NCBI GenBank assembly: GCA_963704335.1
Contig: OY969889.1
Location: 2,914,001-2,978,000 of the forward strand
Length of the DNA: 64,000 nucleotides
Source: PALSA-612 sp963704335
GTDB lineage: Bacteria; Actinomycetota; Thermoleophilia; Gaiellales; Gaiellaceae
Direction of reading: 5' to 3'
Of the stretch, positions 27,253 to 36,086 are shown in pieces; position 1 is the first letter of the stretch, and each line of letters opens with the position of its first letter. Below the pieces are notes generated by a model, which searched no databases, had not been told where the DNA came from, and saw nothing but the letters and a program-made list of their open reading frames with translations. A program made the translations under genes and the position numbers.

Positions 27253-28523
27253 GGCGCAGCCGCCATGACCAGGAGCACGTCATCCGCAAGCTGCTCACCC
27301 GTCTCGGTGACGAGGCAGACGACCCCACCGAGGCCGAGCTGCGCAAGGCGGCACGCGTCGCGGCGGCCGAAGGACGAAGCCCACAGCAGCGCCCGGCTAC
27401 GACCCGGCGACCGTGGCGCCCTCTCCGTGTGCGCTGGGCTGCGGGCGGCGCTGTGGCGTTGCTCGTCGCCACGGCCATCGGCTTCGGCTTCGCCTCGTGG
27501 CTCACCCCGACGGGCAGTGCACGGACCGACGTCGAGGGCTTCGGCTTCCTGCCGGCCACTGGCTGGACGGTGATCCAGGTCGGCCTCAGCGGTTCGGCCG
27601 AGTCGACTCGCATGGTGGCTGCCAACGTCCCCATCTCGCCTGGCGATCCCGCTCGCGGCCAGCCGCCGGCGCTTCACGCTTTTCCCCCGTGGACAATCGT
27701 CATCGACGCGACACTGAAGGCGCGCGGAGAGCCGGGCCGGGACCACGCGTTCCCGGTGCGTAGCCTGCCGCTGAGCCTGGCGGACGCGAGGCCGGTCACC
27801 GTGACAGGCCAGCCGACGCTGGAGTACGTCCTCCGCGCGGGAGTCAACGGCTACAACGTCGACGCAAGCGTCACCTTCGCCAGCGAGCCCACGGAGGAGA
27901 TGTTCGGCAAGGCCGAGGAGCAGATCGCTCGCCTCGTCGTGGCACCGGCGGCCGTCACGATCGCGGTCCGCCCGACGGTCTACGGACGCGCTGGTCCGAT
28001 CACGGTCTACGGCTCGGTATCGAACGGCCAGAAGGACGAGAAGGTGACCGTGCAGTTCAAGCAGTGCGGCCTCTACCCGATCCAGTTCCGCGATGAGTTC
28101 GAGGTCCTCACAGACCAGGGCGGCGGCTGGTCGGCGCCCACCGGCATCGCGGCCAACGGCACCTTCCGCGCTGTCTCCGGCGGCGATGTCTCCAACGAGG
28201 TCGACGTGCAGGCGCGAGTCGACGTTCGCCTCAAGCCCTCGCCGCCGAAGCGGTACCAGGTGCAGGTCGTCGCGCGAGCCTCGTTCTGGCGGAAGAAGGT
28301 CGTCGTTCAGCGCTACGACCGGCAGCGAGCTCGCTGGGTCGCCGTCAAGACGCTCCGCCTCGAGCACGCGGACGCTGCGGGCGGTTCGGCTTACGTGTGG
28401 TCGGAATCCGACGAGTTTGCGGTCGCTGTCGCCAGGGGCACGACGATCAGGGCGACGATGCCGCGCGACCAGGCAAGGCCCTGCCACATCGGCGGCTACA
28501 GCAACCTCCTGGTGACGAAGTGA
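27249..28523 (+). CDS. Anti-sigma-like membrane protein with C-terminal secreted two-cysteine domain
   Basis: The product is 424 residues. Residues 1-60 are cytoplasmic and charged (HDQEHVIRKLLTRLGDEADD), the position of an anti-sigma domain, though no HxxxCxxC zinc motif is present. One transmembrane helix lies at about 63-85. The rest is extracytoplasmic. Residues about 240-424 resemble the small secreted proteins downstream: a first cysteine in QFKQCGLYP, then VVVQRYDRQRARWVAVKTLR and the end TIRATMPRDQARPCHIGGYS. The same domain that is secreted by the neighbours is thus tethered to a sigma-linked protein, which suggests sensing or competition. The anti-sigma role is inferred from the 4-bp overlap and topology. 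Confidence 0.72.
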   Translation: MRRSRHDQEHVIRKLLTRLGDEADDPTEAELRKAARVAAAEGRSPQQRPATTRRPWRPLRVRWAAGGAVALLVATAIGFGFASWLTPTGSARTDVEGFGFLPATGWTVIQVGLSGSAESTRMVAANVPISPGDPARGQPPALHAFPPWTIVIDATLKARGEPGRDHAFPVRSLPLSLADARPVTVTGQPTLEYVLRAGVNGYNVDASVTFASEPTEEMFGKAEEQIARLVVAPAAVTIAVRPTVYGRAGPITVYGSVSNGQKDEKVTVQFKQCGLYPIQFRDEFEVLTDQGGGWSAPTGIAANGTFRAVSGGDVSNEVDVQARVDVRLKPSPPKRYQVQVVARASFWRKKVVVQRYDRQRARWVAVKTLRLEHADAAGGSAYVWSESDEFAVAVARGTTIRATMPRDQARPCHIGGYSNLLVTK

Positions 28524-29170
28524 GGCGCTCGGCCTGGATCGCAGGGGCGTTCGTCGTAGCCGCCCTCAGCCTGGGCTTCCGAGCCGCCGCTGACGAGACC
28601 ATCTCGTGGTCGGTCCGGCCGCTCATCGTCCGCTGGGACGAGCTCGTCAACGCATCGGGCACGATCGGCACCGGCCAGCCGGGCCAGCTGGTGACGATCC
28701 AGCAACGCGTGTGCGACCAGCAAACGTGGCACGACGTCGGCGAGGCCACTACCACGGCCAACGGCAGCTGGTCGGTCGACTTCCTCACCAGGATCAGCGG
28801 GCAGCTCCGTGCCACCTCCGGCGACGCAACGACCGAGCCGGTGCACCTCCAGCAGCGGCCGCGGGTCTTCTTCTCACAACGCCCTCCGGGGCGGTTCCAG
28901 GCGGGCGTTCAGGCGCAGCGGCAGTACTGGCACAGGAGGATGCGGATCGACCGGTTCGACCGCAAGCGCGGCGCGTGGGTGACGGTGAAGCGCGTGCTGA
29001 TCACCGAGACCGAAGGGGATGACCAGGGCGGCGGCATGTCGGACATCGCGAGCACGACCGACCGCTTCCGAATCGACGTCCCGAAGGGCACGAACCTGAG
29101 AGCAGTCCTGCCCATAGAGGTCGGGAGGCCCTGCTACGCGGCAGGCTTCAGCCCGATCGTCCGCCGTTGA
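28520..29170 (+). CDS. Secreted two-cysteine family protein 1
   Basis: The 216-residue product starts at GTG 28520, overlapping the previous stop (GTGA). A signal peptide (RRSAWIAGAFVVAALSLGF) ends near AAADE. The mature part follows the family pattern: GTIGTGQPGQLVTIQQRVC near residue 60, a central beta-rich region, RIDRFDRKRGAWVTVKR, and the end LRAVLPIEVGRPCYAAGFS. One cysteine in each half may form a disulfide. No named family was recognised. It is the most divergent of the secreted paralogues. Confidence 0.72.
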   Translation: MRRSAWIAGAFVVAALSLGFRAAADETISWSVRPLIVRWDELVNASGTIGTGQPGQLVTIQQRVCDQQTWHDVGEATTTANGSWSVDFLTRISGQLRATSGDATTEPVHLQQRPRVFFSQRPPGRFQAGVQAQRQYWHRRMRIDRFDRKRGAWVTVKRVLITETEGDDQGGGMSDIASTTDRFRIDVPKGTNLRAVLPIEVGRPCYAAGFSPIVRR

Positions 29171-29269
29171 GCCACATCCTCAGGGCGCGCTGCGGCGCGA
29201 GGCTACAGTGCGGTCGCCAGTGAGCCCGCGGCGAGCTATCGGTCTGCTCGAAAACACGTCTAACCAGGC

Positions 29270-29899
29270 GTGAGACGAGCTGTTGCTGCAGCTGGGCTCA
29301 TCGCGGCTGCGCTTGCCGGCGTCGCCACTGCCGCCGTTCTCGCTGACAGCATCACGATGCGGGCGAGCGAGACCGTGCTGCGGACGCGCGTGGCATCCGT
29401 GGGAGCGTCGGGCGAGATCTCGAGCGGCGCGGAAGGCGAGTACGTGACCGTGACGGGCAAGGAGTGCGGTATCCCCGGCGCGTTCTTCCGCGCGCTCGGC
29501 GGTGGCACGACACTCGCCGGAGGCCGTTACGAGGTGTCCGTCCCCATTCGCACGAAGACCACGCTGCGTGCGGAGTGGAAGGAGGCGGAGAGCGCGACGG
29601 TGGTCATCACGCCGCGCGCGTACGTGTGGCTCACGAAAGCGCGCGGCGGTTACGAGGTCGGGCTGTACAGCGAGGCGATCCAGGTCGACGGCAAGCGCGT
29701 CCGCGTCGAAAGGTTGACGCCGGCCGGCTGGAAGCTGTTGCAGACGGTCGTCGTGGAGTCCGAGGGCTACGGCGTCCGGGCCGAGAAGGACAAGCTCCGC
29801 TTCAAGGTGCCGAAGGGGACGACGATCCGCGCGGTGCTCCCGCGCTCCCAGACGGGACCGTGTCTCCTGGCCGGCTACAGCAACATCGTGCGGACATGA
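29270..29899 (+). CDS. Secreted two-cysteine family protein 2
   Basis: The 209-residue product starts at GTG 29270, 99 bp after the previous gene; this is the only sizeable gap in the run and could hold an internal promoter. The signal peptide covers residues 1-24. The mature protein has SGEISSGAEGEYVTVTGKEC, GIPGAFFRALGGGTTLAGG, RTKTTLRAEWKEAESATVVI, KRVRVERLTPAGWKLLQTV and TIRAVLPRSQTGPCLLAGYS. It is closely similar to the next gene, pointing to a recent tandem duplication. Confidence 0.75.
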   Translation: MRRAVAAAGLIAAALAGVATAAVLADSITMRASETVLRTRVASVGASGEISSGAEGEYVTVTGKECGIPGAFFRALGGGTTLAGGRYEVSVPIRTKTTLRAEWKEAESATVVITPRAYVWLTKARGGYEVGLYSEAIQVDGKRVRVERLTPAGWKLLQTVVVESEGYGVRAEKDKLRFKVPKGTTIRAVLPRSQTGPCLLAGYSNIVRT

Positions 29900-30531
29900 T
29901 GCGGCTCGCGTTCTCCGTTCTACTCGGTGCCGGCGCCGCACTGGCGGGCATTGCGACGGCGGCAATTCTCGTCGACAGCGTGACGCTGCAGCCACGCGCC
30001 ACCGTCCTTCGTACCAACGAGTTCAGCGTCGGCGTGCTCGGCGCCATCTCGAGTGGTGCCGAGGGCGAGTACGTCGTCGTCAAGGGCAAGGAGTGCGGCA
30101 TTCCCGGTGCGTTCTTCCGCGGCCTCGGCGGCGCGACGACGCTCGCGGGAGGGCAGTACGAGGCGTCGGTCCCAATTCGTACGAAGACCACGCTGCGCGC
30201 AGAGTGGAAAGAGGCCGCGAGCCCCACCGTTGTCGTCACTCCTCGCGCGAACGTCAGGCTCACGAAGGAGCCAGACGGCTTCCGCGTCTCCTTGACCAAC
30301 GACACGGCAAGCGCTGACGGCAAGAAGGTGACGATCGAACGCTTCACGGGCTCGGGCTGGAAGAAGCTCCAGACCGTCGTCCTCGAGGCGATGCCCGGGT
30401 ATGTCCAGTACGCCGAGAAGAAGAAGCTGCGCTTCAAGGTGCCGAAGGGCACGACGATCCGCGCGGTGCTCCCGCGCTCGCAGGCGGGTGCCTGCTACCT
30501 GGCCGGATACAGCAAGCTCTTGCGAACGTAG
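29896..30531 (+). CDS. Secreted two-cysteine family protein 3
   Basis: The 211-residue product starts at ATG 29896 (MMRLAFSVLLGAGAALAGIA) with a 4-bp overlap to its near-copy. It shares long stretches with protein 2: KECGIPGAFFRxLGG, RTKTTLRAEWKEA, KLRFKVPKGTTIRAVLPRSQ. It ends GACYLAGYSKLLRT. The two-cysteine pattern is kept although the residue before the second cysteine differs. The function is unknown; secretion is predicted from the N-terminus. Confidence 0.75.
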   Translation: MMRLAFSVLLGAGAALAGIATAAILVDSVTLQPRATVLRTNEFSVGVLGAISSGAEGEYVVVKGKECGIPGAFFRGLGGATTLAGGQYEASVPIRTKTTLRAEWKEAASPTVVVTPRANVRLTKEPDGFRVSLTNDTASADGKKVTIERFTGSGWKKLQTVVLEAMPGYVQYAEKKKLRFKVPKGTTIRAVLPRSQAGACYLAGYSKLLRT

Positions 30532-30541
30532 AGGAGGCGAA

Positions 30542-31546
30542 GTGACTGAACGCGGAGGGAACCTCGGGCAGGCGTCGGAGATCGGCGAGCGACTGCTCGC
30601 GAACGTCGAGACGGTCGTCCACGGCAAGACCGACGAGGTGCGGCTGATCCTCGCCGCGCTCGTCTGCGACGGCCATGTGCTGCTCGAGGACGTGCCGGGC
30701 ACGGCGAAGACCGTGCTCGCACGCGCGATCGCGGGCTCGGTGGAAGGCGCGTCCTTCGCGCGGATCCAGTGCACGCCCGATCTCCAGCCGACCGACGTCA
30801 CCGGGCTGTCCGTCTTCAACCAGCGCGACCGCGATTTCGAGTTCCGGCCCGGGCCTGTGTTCGCGAACGTCCTGCTCGTCGACGAGATCAACCGTGCGAT
30901 GCCGAAGACCCAGTCGGCCTTGCTCGAGGCCATGGCCGAGTACCAGGCGACGATCGACGGCGTCACGCGCGAGTTGCCGAAGCCGTTCCTGGTGCTCGCC
31001 ACGGAGAACCCGATCGAGCAGGAGGGGACGTTCCCGCTGCCGGAGGCGCAGCTCGACCGCTTCCTGCTGCGCACGGCGCTCGGCTACCCGGGCGAGGAGG
31101 AGGAGCTGCGGATCGTCGAGGAGCAGGTCGTGAAGCATCCGCTGAGCGGGCTGCAGCCGGTGCTGTCCCTCGACGAAGTCAACACGCTCCGCGAAGCAAC
31201 GCACGGCGTGTACATCGACCCGCAGCTGCGACGCTGGGCGATAAAGCTCGTGCGCGCGACGCGGGAGGCCGAGGGCGTGGCGATCGGCGCTTCCGTCCGC
31301 GGCAGTCTCGCGCTCGAGCGCTCGGCGCGTGCGTGGGCCCTCCTCTCCGGCCGCGAGTTCGTCTCTCCGGTCGACATCGAGCGGCTCTTCCTCCCCGTTG
31401 TCATGCACCGGATCGTGTTCACGCCGAGCTACGTCGCCACAGCGCGCGAGATCGGCTGGCGTGAGGCTGCAGAGGGGTTCCAGCGCCAGTGCCTCGAGAT
31501 CGCGCCGCAGCCCGGAGTCGAGCTCGAGCAGGCGGTCTCGGCATGA
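30542..31546 (+). CDS. MoxR-family AAA+ ATPase
   Basis: The 334-residue product starts at GTG 30542, preceded by a strong Shine-Dalgarno AGGAGG at 30532-30537. Walker A is EDVPGTAKTVLARA (about 50-62), Walker B is VLLVDEINRAMPK (about 110-121), and sensor and C-terminal parts include LATENPIEQEGTFPLPEAQL and RLFLPVVMHRIVFTPSY. MoxR ATPases act as chaperones that mature or assemble complexes, usually with DUF58 and von Willebrand A proteins, which are found 2-6 kb downstream in the same run. Here four genes separate MoxR from its usual partner, three of them secreted-protein genes. Confidence 0.93.
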   Translation: MTERGGNLGQASEIGERLLANVETVVHGKTDEVRLILAALVCDGHVLLEDVPGTAKTVLARAIAGSVEGASFARIQCTPDLQPTDVTGLSVFNQRDRDFEFRPGPVFANVLLVDEINRAMPKTQSALLEAMAEYQATIDGVTRELPKPFLVLATENPIEQEGTFPLPEAQLDRFLLRTALGYPGEEEELRIVEEQVVKHPLSGLQPVLSLDEVNTLREATHGVYIDPQLRRWAIKLVRATREAEGVAIGASVRGSLALERSARAWALLSGREFVSPVDIERLFLPVVMHRIVFTPSYVATAREIGWREAAEGFQRQCLEIAPQPGVELEQAVSA

Positions 31547-32202
31547 GGAACGCACTCGGCGCGCTGGCGTGCGCGCTCTGCGTGGTGGGAACGAGCGCCG
31601 GAGCGACGAGCGCAGACAGTGTCACGATGTCCGTCCGCCAGTACGTCAACGCGAACAAGGTGCGCGTGCTCTCCATAAGCGGGCAGATCTCGAGCGGCCA
31701 GGCCGGCGAGCTCGTGACGATCCTCGGACGCGAGTGCCTCCGTTCGGGCTCCTACCAGCTGCTCGCGACGCAGACGAACGCCGGCGGCGGCTGGCTCGCG
31801 GAGAACCCGCCGCCACCGCCGGACCTGTGGGTGGAGATCAAGTCGGGAACGACGATCCAGGCGCGGTGGAAGGACGCGCTGAGCGCGCCGTACCTCTACC
31901 GCGTGCCGCTGACGCCGTACCCGCTCGAGTTCAAGCCGGGCGTGGTGACAGTACGAGTGAATCCGTCGCCGCTGAATCTCAAGCTCGCAGGAAAGACGGT
32001 CACGCTCCAGCGCTTCCGCGCGAATGCCTGGAAGCCGTACCAGCAGGCCCGCTTGAAATACAAGCCGACACTCGACGCAGGGGCGTACAACCATGAGGCG
32101 GTCTTCACGGTGAAGCGAGGGCTCAAGCTGCGGGCGCTCGTCCCCACGGCGAGCGCACGGCCCTGCTACCTGGCCGGGGCGTCGAAGTCCTTCCAGTCAT
32201 GA
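31543..32202 (+). CDS. Secreted two-cysteine family protein 4
   Basis: The 219-residue product starts at ATG 31543, overlapping the moxR stop. The signal peptide is MRNALGALACALCVVGTSAG. The mature part reads SVTMSVRQYVNANKVRVLSI, GQISSGQAGELVTILGREC, TTIQARWKDALSAPYLYRVP, KTVTLQRFRANAWKPYQQAR and LRALVPTASARPCYLAGAS. The family skeleton is the same as in proteins 2 and 3, but the sequence is closest to protein 5. Confidence 0.75.
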   Translation: MRNALGALACALCVVGTSAGATSADSVTMSVRQYVNANKVRVLSISGQISSGQAGELVTILGRECLRSGSYQLLATQTNAGGGWLAENPPPPPDLWVEIKSGTTIQARWKDALSAPYLYRVPLTPYPLEFKPGVVTVRVNPSPLNLKLAGKTVTLQRFRANAWKPYQQARLKYKPTLDAGAYNHEAVFTVKRGLKLRALVPTASARPCYLAGASKSFQS

Positions 32203-32870
32203 GGTCGCTCGCTCTCGCGGCCATCGGCCTGGCGCTCGCGACCGGTGTCGCTGCAGCTTCGAGCCAAGCCGACCCGGTGACGCTTGCCATGCGCCAGTAC
32301 ACGAACGCCAGCAAGTGGCAGGTCTTCGTGTGGTACGGGCAGGTGGCGAACGGCGCAGCGGGCGAGGACGTCGAGGTGCTGGGGCAGGCGTGCCTCACGA
32401 AGGGCTTCCGCCTCTACATGGCGACGAAGACCCTTCCCGGGGGCGGCTATGAGGCCGAGAGCGTGTCCACGCAGATCCCCTACCAGATGGTGCAGGTCGA
32501 CTCCGGCACGACGTTCCGGGCGCGCTGGCGCGACCAGCTCAGCAAGACGATCCTCCACAAGACTCCGATCGGCTTCTACCCGGTGAAGATCCCCAAGCGG
32601 CGCGCGTGGAAGGTGGTCGTCAATCCGGCGCCGCTCTACATGAAGCTGGGCGGCAAGCCCGTCGCCCTGCAGCGCTTCCGCGCCGGCAAGTGGGAGCGCT
32701 ACAAGAGCGCGCCACTCGTTCTCAAGGCGAACTACGACTACGGCGGTGCGACGAATTACGAGGCGGTCTTCGAGACTCCGACGCGCGGCATGCGGCTTCG
32801 CGCAATCGTGCCCACCAAGACCGTTGCGCCGTGCTACTTCGGCAAGACGAGCCCGGCGTGGCGCACGTGA
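32199..32870 (+). CDS. Secreted two-cysteine family protein 5
   Basis: The 223-residue product starts at ATG 32199 with an ATGA overlap. A signal peptide of about 24 residues is followed by DPVTLAMRQYTNASKWQVFV, GQVANGAAGEDVEVLGQAC, TFRARWRDQLSKTILHKTP, KPVALQRFRAGKWERYKSAP and LRAIVPTKTVAPCYFGKTS. It pairs with protein 4 in the (V)T(M/L)xxRQYxNAxK start of the mature chain. Unlike the others, AG after PCY is replaced by FG. The function is unknown. Confidence 0.75.
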   Translation: MRSLALAAIGLALATGVAAASSQADPVTLAMRQYTNASKWQVFVWYGQVANGAAGEDVEVLGQACLTKGFRLYMATKTLPGGGYEAESVSTQIPYQMVQVDSGTTFRARWRDQLSKTILHKTPIGFYPVKIPKRRAWKVVVNPAPLYMKLGGKPVALQRFRAGKWERYKSAPLVLKANYDYGGATNYEAVFETPTRGMRLRAIVPTKTVAPCYFGKTSPAWRT

Positions 32871-33455
32871 GGCTTCTTGCGGGAGCGCTGGCTGCGCTTG
32901 CTGTCGCCGCCGGAGTCGCGAGCGCGGCGTCGCAGCCCGCGTCCCGCATCGTCGACCGGACCATGCTCTGCAAGACCTGGGGTTCCGGCTACCCCGACCC
33001 ACTCCGCACCATGGCGGTCGTCGGCGTGCCCAACCAGGCGCAGGCTACGAACGGGCCAGAGGGATCGCCGAAGTTCGTGGTGGCCCAGATCGCCCTGGGG
33101 GTGAACGGCGCGGATCAAGTAGTCGTCAGCCGCAACGCGTGTGCTCCGACGAGCAAGCGCCTTCCGCTGTCTGCAAAGGGGCTGTCGCAGCGGCGAGACC
33201 GACTTCGGAAACAAGTGGAAGTGCTCGGTCCCAGCCTCGGTGCTGATCCGTGTCCGAGCCGCCTTCGCGAGGCCGGTGACTCTCGATCCGGCGCCGGACG
33301 CGAGTTACCTCCTGATCGCCACCGGGCGAATCTCGAGCGGGTCGCTGGCCATCACGACGAAGGACGGAACTCCGATCGCCTTCGCGTCCGTCGACAAGGG
33401 CGGCGAGGGCGGCATCTTCGTCGCCAGGCCTCGCTGCCAGCGGAACCGTTTTTGA
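32867..33455 (+). pseudogene. Secreted protein gene with an apparent frameshift near 33190
   Basis: A GTG at 32867 gives a signal peptide (RLLAGALAALAVAAGVASAA) and a mature start with a cysteine (RTMLCKTWGSGYPDPLR). The frame holds to about ACAPTSKRLPLSAKGLS and then degenerates. The next frame carries on sensibly: GETDFGNKWKCSVPASVLIR, ASYLLIATGRISSGSLAITT, ending in RCQRNRF at the TGA 33453-33455, which overlaps the TTG start of the DUF58 gene. Restored length is about 195 residues with several cysteines. It lacks the paralogues' PCYxAG end, so it is probably a different secreted component. Confidence 0.6.
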
Positions 33456-34354
33456 CGGCGGCGACTTTCCCACTGATCCCGCGGCGGCGGGTGCTCGGCT
33501 TGCCGTTCGGCGCCCTGCACAGCGCCCGCCGCGGCCTGGGCTCTGACGTCGCCGGCTCACGTCCCTACCAGCCGGGCGACGACATCGATCGCATCGACTG
33601 GTACGCGTCGGCGCGACTGTCGCTCGCGCGCGGCTCGGACGAGTTCGTCGTCCGCGAGCACTTCGCCGAGGAGGCGCCGCGCGTTGTGTCCCTCGTCGAC
33701 CGCCGGCCGTCGATGTCGATCTTCCCGGAAGGCTGGCCGTGGCTGCAGAAGCCCGAGGCGATTCGCGGCGCGGTACGGCTGATCTCCGACAGCGCCATCG
33801 CCGCCCGCGGCCTGCTCGGCTACCTCGACGAGGGCAAGGGCGAGCCGTTCTGGCACCCGCCACGGAGCCAGCACCTCCTGGGTGATGCCGACCTCGAGCG
33901 GCCGTTCGAGGCACCTGCCGACACGCTCGTGCGCAGCCTGCACCATCTCGTCGCTCAGCGCCGCGACCTCCCCGCCGGCACGTTCGTCTTCGTCATCTCC
34001 GACTTTCTCGAGCCGCCGACTCGCGACGACTGGCTGCTCGTGCTCGAGCGCCGGTTCGAGATCGTTCCGGTGATCGTCCAGGACCCGATCTGGGAGCAGA
34101 GCTTCCCCGACGTGAGCGGCGCAGCAGTGCCCTTTGCCGATGCGGCCACCGGACGCGTTTCGCTGGCCGCTCTGCGCGAGCACGAGGCGGTCGAGCGGCG
34201 CGAGCAGAACGAGGCCCGCTTCCGTGAGCTCGTCCGCGAGTTCCACGGGCTCGCGATGGACCCCGTGGTCGTCTCGTCGCACGAGCACCGCGACGTCGTC
34301 TTCTCCTTCCTCTCCTGGGCCGACCAGCGAATGCTGACGAGGGGACGACCGTGA
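33452..34354 (+). CDS. DUF58-domain protein
   Basis: The 300-residue product starts at a TTG (33452) overlapping the previous stop (TTGA). The DUF58 signature is SRPYQPGDDIDRIDWYASAR near residue 33, followed by REHFAEEAPRVVSLVDRRPS (a von Willebrand-like strand) and FVFVISDFLEPPTRDDWLLV. DUF58 proteins accompany MoxR ATPases and von Willebrand A proteins in operons thought to maintain envelope or enzyme complexes; the biochemical role is not settled. The frame is open far upstream, but that region is coding in other frames. The start is inferred from the overlap. Confidence 0.85.
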   Translation: MTAATFPLIPRRRVLGLPFGALHSARRGLGSDVAGSRPYQPGDDIDRIDWYASARLSLARGSDEFVVREHFAEEAPRVVSLVDRRPSMSIFPEGWPWLQKPEAIRGAVRLISDSAIAARGLLGYLDEGKGEPFWHPPRSQHLLGDADLERPFEAPADTLVRSLHHLVAQRRDLPAGTFVFVISDFLEPPTRDDWLLVLERRFEIVPVIVQDPIWEQSFPDVSGAAVPFADAATGRVSLAALREHEAVERREQNEARFRELVREFHGLAMDPVVVSSHEHRDVVFSFLSWADQRMLTRGRP

Positions 34355-35281
34355 GGCGTGCCCTACTTGCAGTCCTGCCCGTGGTCGCCCTCGCCGCGGG
34401 CTGTGGTGGGGGCGGCGACGACATCGCAGCGCTCCCGCCCGGCAGCTTCGTCTCCGCGAGCGGGTCGCTCGGGCCACCCATTCACCTCTTCGGCGACACG
34501 CTCGACGCAGACGTCAGCGTTGTCGTGGACAACACCAAGCTCGATCCGGGGCGGGTCAGCCTGAAGACGTCCTTCGCGCCGTACGAGCCGATCGAGGAGA
34601 TGGAAGTCTCGCGGCGCGAGGCAGGGGACCTGGCGGAGCTCCGCTACCGGCTTCGGCTCCGCTGCCTCGAGCGTCCTTGCATCACGTCGACGCTGGGCAC
34701 CATCCAGAACCCCGGCGGGTCGGCGCCGCGCACATTCCGGTTCCAGCCCGCACAGGTGCAGTACACGGATCCCGGCGCCGAGCAGCCGCGGCTCCTACGC
34801 ACGGTCCGGTTCGCGCCGGTCGAGTCGGTCACGCGCATCAACGCGCAGGACGTGACGCAGGTGTACGGATTCCCCTTCCGCGGCAGCTTCAGCCCGTTGC
34901 CGGCGCTGTCGCAGCGGATGTCTGCGACGACGCTCGGCCTGCTCCTGCTCCTGCTTGCGGCGGCTCTTGCTCGTGCTGCCCGCGACCCTGGTTCTGCGCT
35001 GGTGGCGGAAGCGCCGGCAGCCGCCGCCGCCCGAGCCCGAGCCGGAGCCGACGCCGCTCGAGCGCGCCATCGCGCTCGTCGAGTGGTCGCTCGGGCGCGA
35101 GAACGGCGCCGAGCGGCGGGCCGCGCTCGACGCGCTGGCCTCGGAGCTCGACGTCGTGGAGCCGAAGCCGAACGGCCTGGCCGACGAGACGCGGATCGCA
35201 GCCTGGTCGCCGCCGTCCCCGTCGACCGGAGAGACGGAGCGGATCCTCACCCTCGTGAAGGAGCGGCATGGCGACGCCTGA
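34351..35281 (+). pseudogene. Lipoprotein with C-terminal membrane helix, apparent frameshift near 34950-34990
   Basis: The N-terminus MRRALLAVLPVVALAAGCGG has a lipobox (LAAGC). About 190 residues of extracytoplasmic beta-rich sequence follow. At the leucine-rich helix beginning SATTLGLLLLLLA the frame turns into low-complexity Ala/Arg. The correct continuation lies in the next frame: LLLVLPATLVLRWWRKRRQ, then PPPPEPEPEPTPLERAIALV and a helical cytoplasmic tail to the TGA at 35281. Both parts make one BatD-like topology: exported domain, one helix, cytoplasmic tail. The tail overlaps the next gene's ATG at 35268. Confidence 0.65.
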
Positions 35282-36086
35282 CCGCGCACTGCCCTCGGCC
35301 GAGACGACGCCGCTGCGCCGGGTCGTGCGGCGGACGACGATCACCCGCCTCGCACTCGCCCTTGCGCTCGTGGGCGCACTCGCGCTGGCGTTCCTCGCCG
35401 CCCGCGACTCGGACGTGCGCCACGCGCCGCTCGTGCCCTCGGGGACGACAGGCGTCGTCGTGCTCGACCTGTCGGCGAGCGTCTACGAGGCGGAGTTCGG
35501 CTCGACGCTTCAGAAGATGGCGCGACAGGGCGAGCGCGCCGGTCTCGTCGTCTTCTCGGACTCGGCTTACGAGGTGCTGCCTCCCGGGACGCCCGGCCGC
35601 GAGCTACTGCCGTTCCTTCGCTTCTTCCGCCCCGACCCGAACAGCACCACGGGCAGCTTCCCGCCCAATCCGTGGCAGGACTTCCGCGCCGGCACGCGCA
35701 TCTCCGCAGGTTTGGCCGAGGCGCACGCTTCGCTGGTCTACGCCGGTGCGAAGAAGGGCTCGATCCTCATCGTCTCCGATCTGGAGATCCTCCCCGACGA
35801 GGTCGTGCGGCTCAGCCACGTGATCGCAAGCGTGCGGCGGGACGGCATCGAGGTTCGCATCCTTCCCGTCAATCCGAGCGACGAGAAGCGGCTGCTCATG
35901 GAGGAGATCCTCGGCAAGGGCGCGTTCCTGAAGGAGAAGGCGGAGGAGGCGGCGCCCAAGGTGGCCCCGGAGCAGGAGAGCCTGCGGCTCGCGGCACCGT
36001 GGCTGTTCATGCTCGCCGCCGGCCTCGTCGTCGTGTTGCTGGCGGTGAACGAGCGACTGCTCGCCAGGCTGGAGGTGCGGCGATGA
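35268..36086 (+). CDS. Von Willebrand factor A-domain membrane protein (Bat-like)
   Basis: The 272-residue product has an N-terminal helix at about 28-45 and a C-terminal helix at about 243-258. Between them is a VWA domain with the metal-ion site DLSAS (D67, S69, S71) in TGVVVLDLSASVYEAEFG, and IVSDLEILPDEVV. With a helix at each end, the domain would face one side of the membrane. It forms part of the MoxR/DUF58/VWA set. VWA domains bind protein partners through the metal site. Confidence 0.82.
   Translation: MATPDRALPSAETTPLRRVVRRTTITRLALALALVGALALAFLAARDSDVRHAPLVPSGTTGVVVLDLSASVYEAEFGSTLQKMARQGERAGLVVFSDSAYEVLPPGTPGRELLPFLRFFRPDPNSTTGSFPPNPWQDFRAGTRISAGLAEAHASLVYAGAKKGSILIVSDLEILPDEVVRLSHVIASVRRDGIEVRILPVNPSDEKRLLMEEILGKGAFLKEKAEEAAPKVAPEQESLRLAAPWLFMLAAGLVVVLLAVNERLLARLEVRR

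Noticed and set aside
26713..28523. Classic zinc-containing anti-sigma factor downstream of the sigma gene
   Set aside because: The cytoplasmic part lacks the HxxxCxxC motif, so only a general anti-sigma-like role is proposed.
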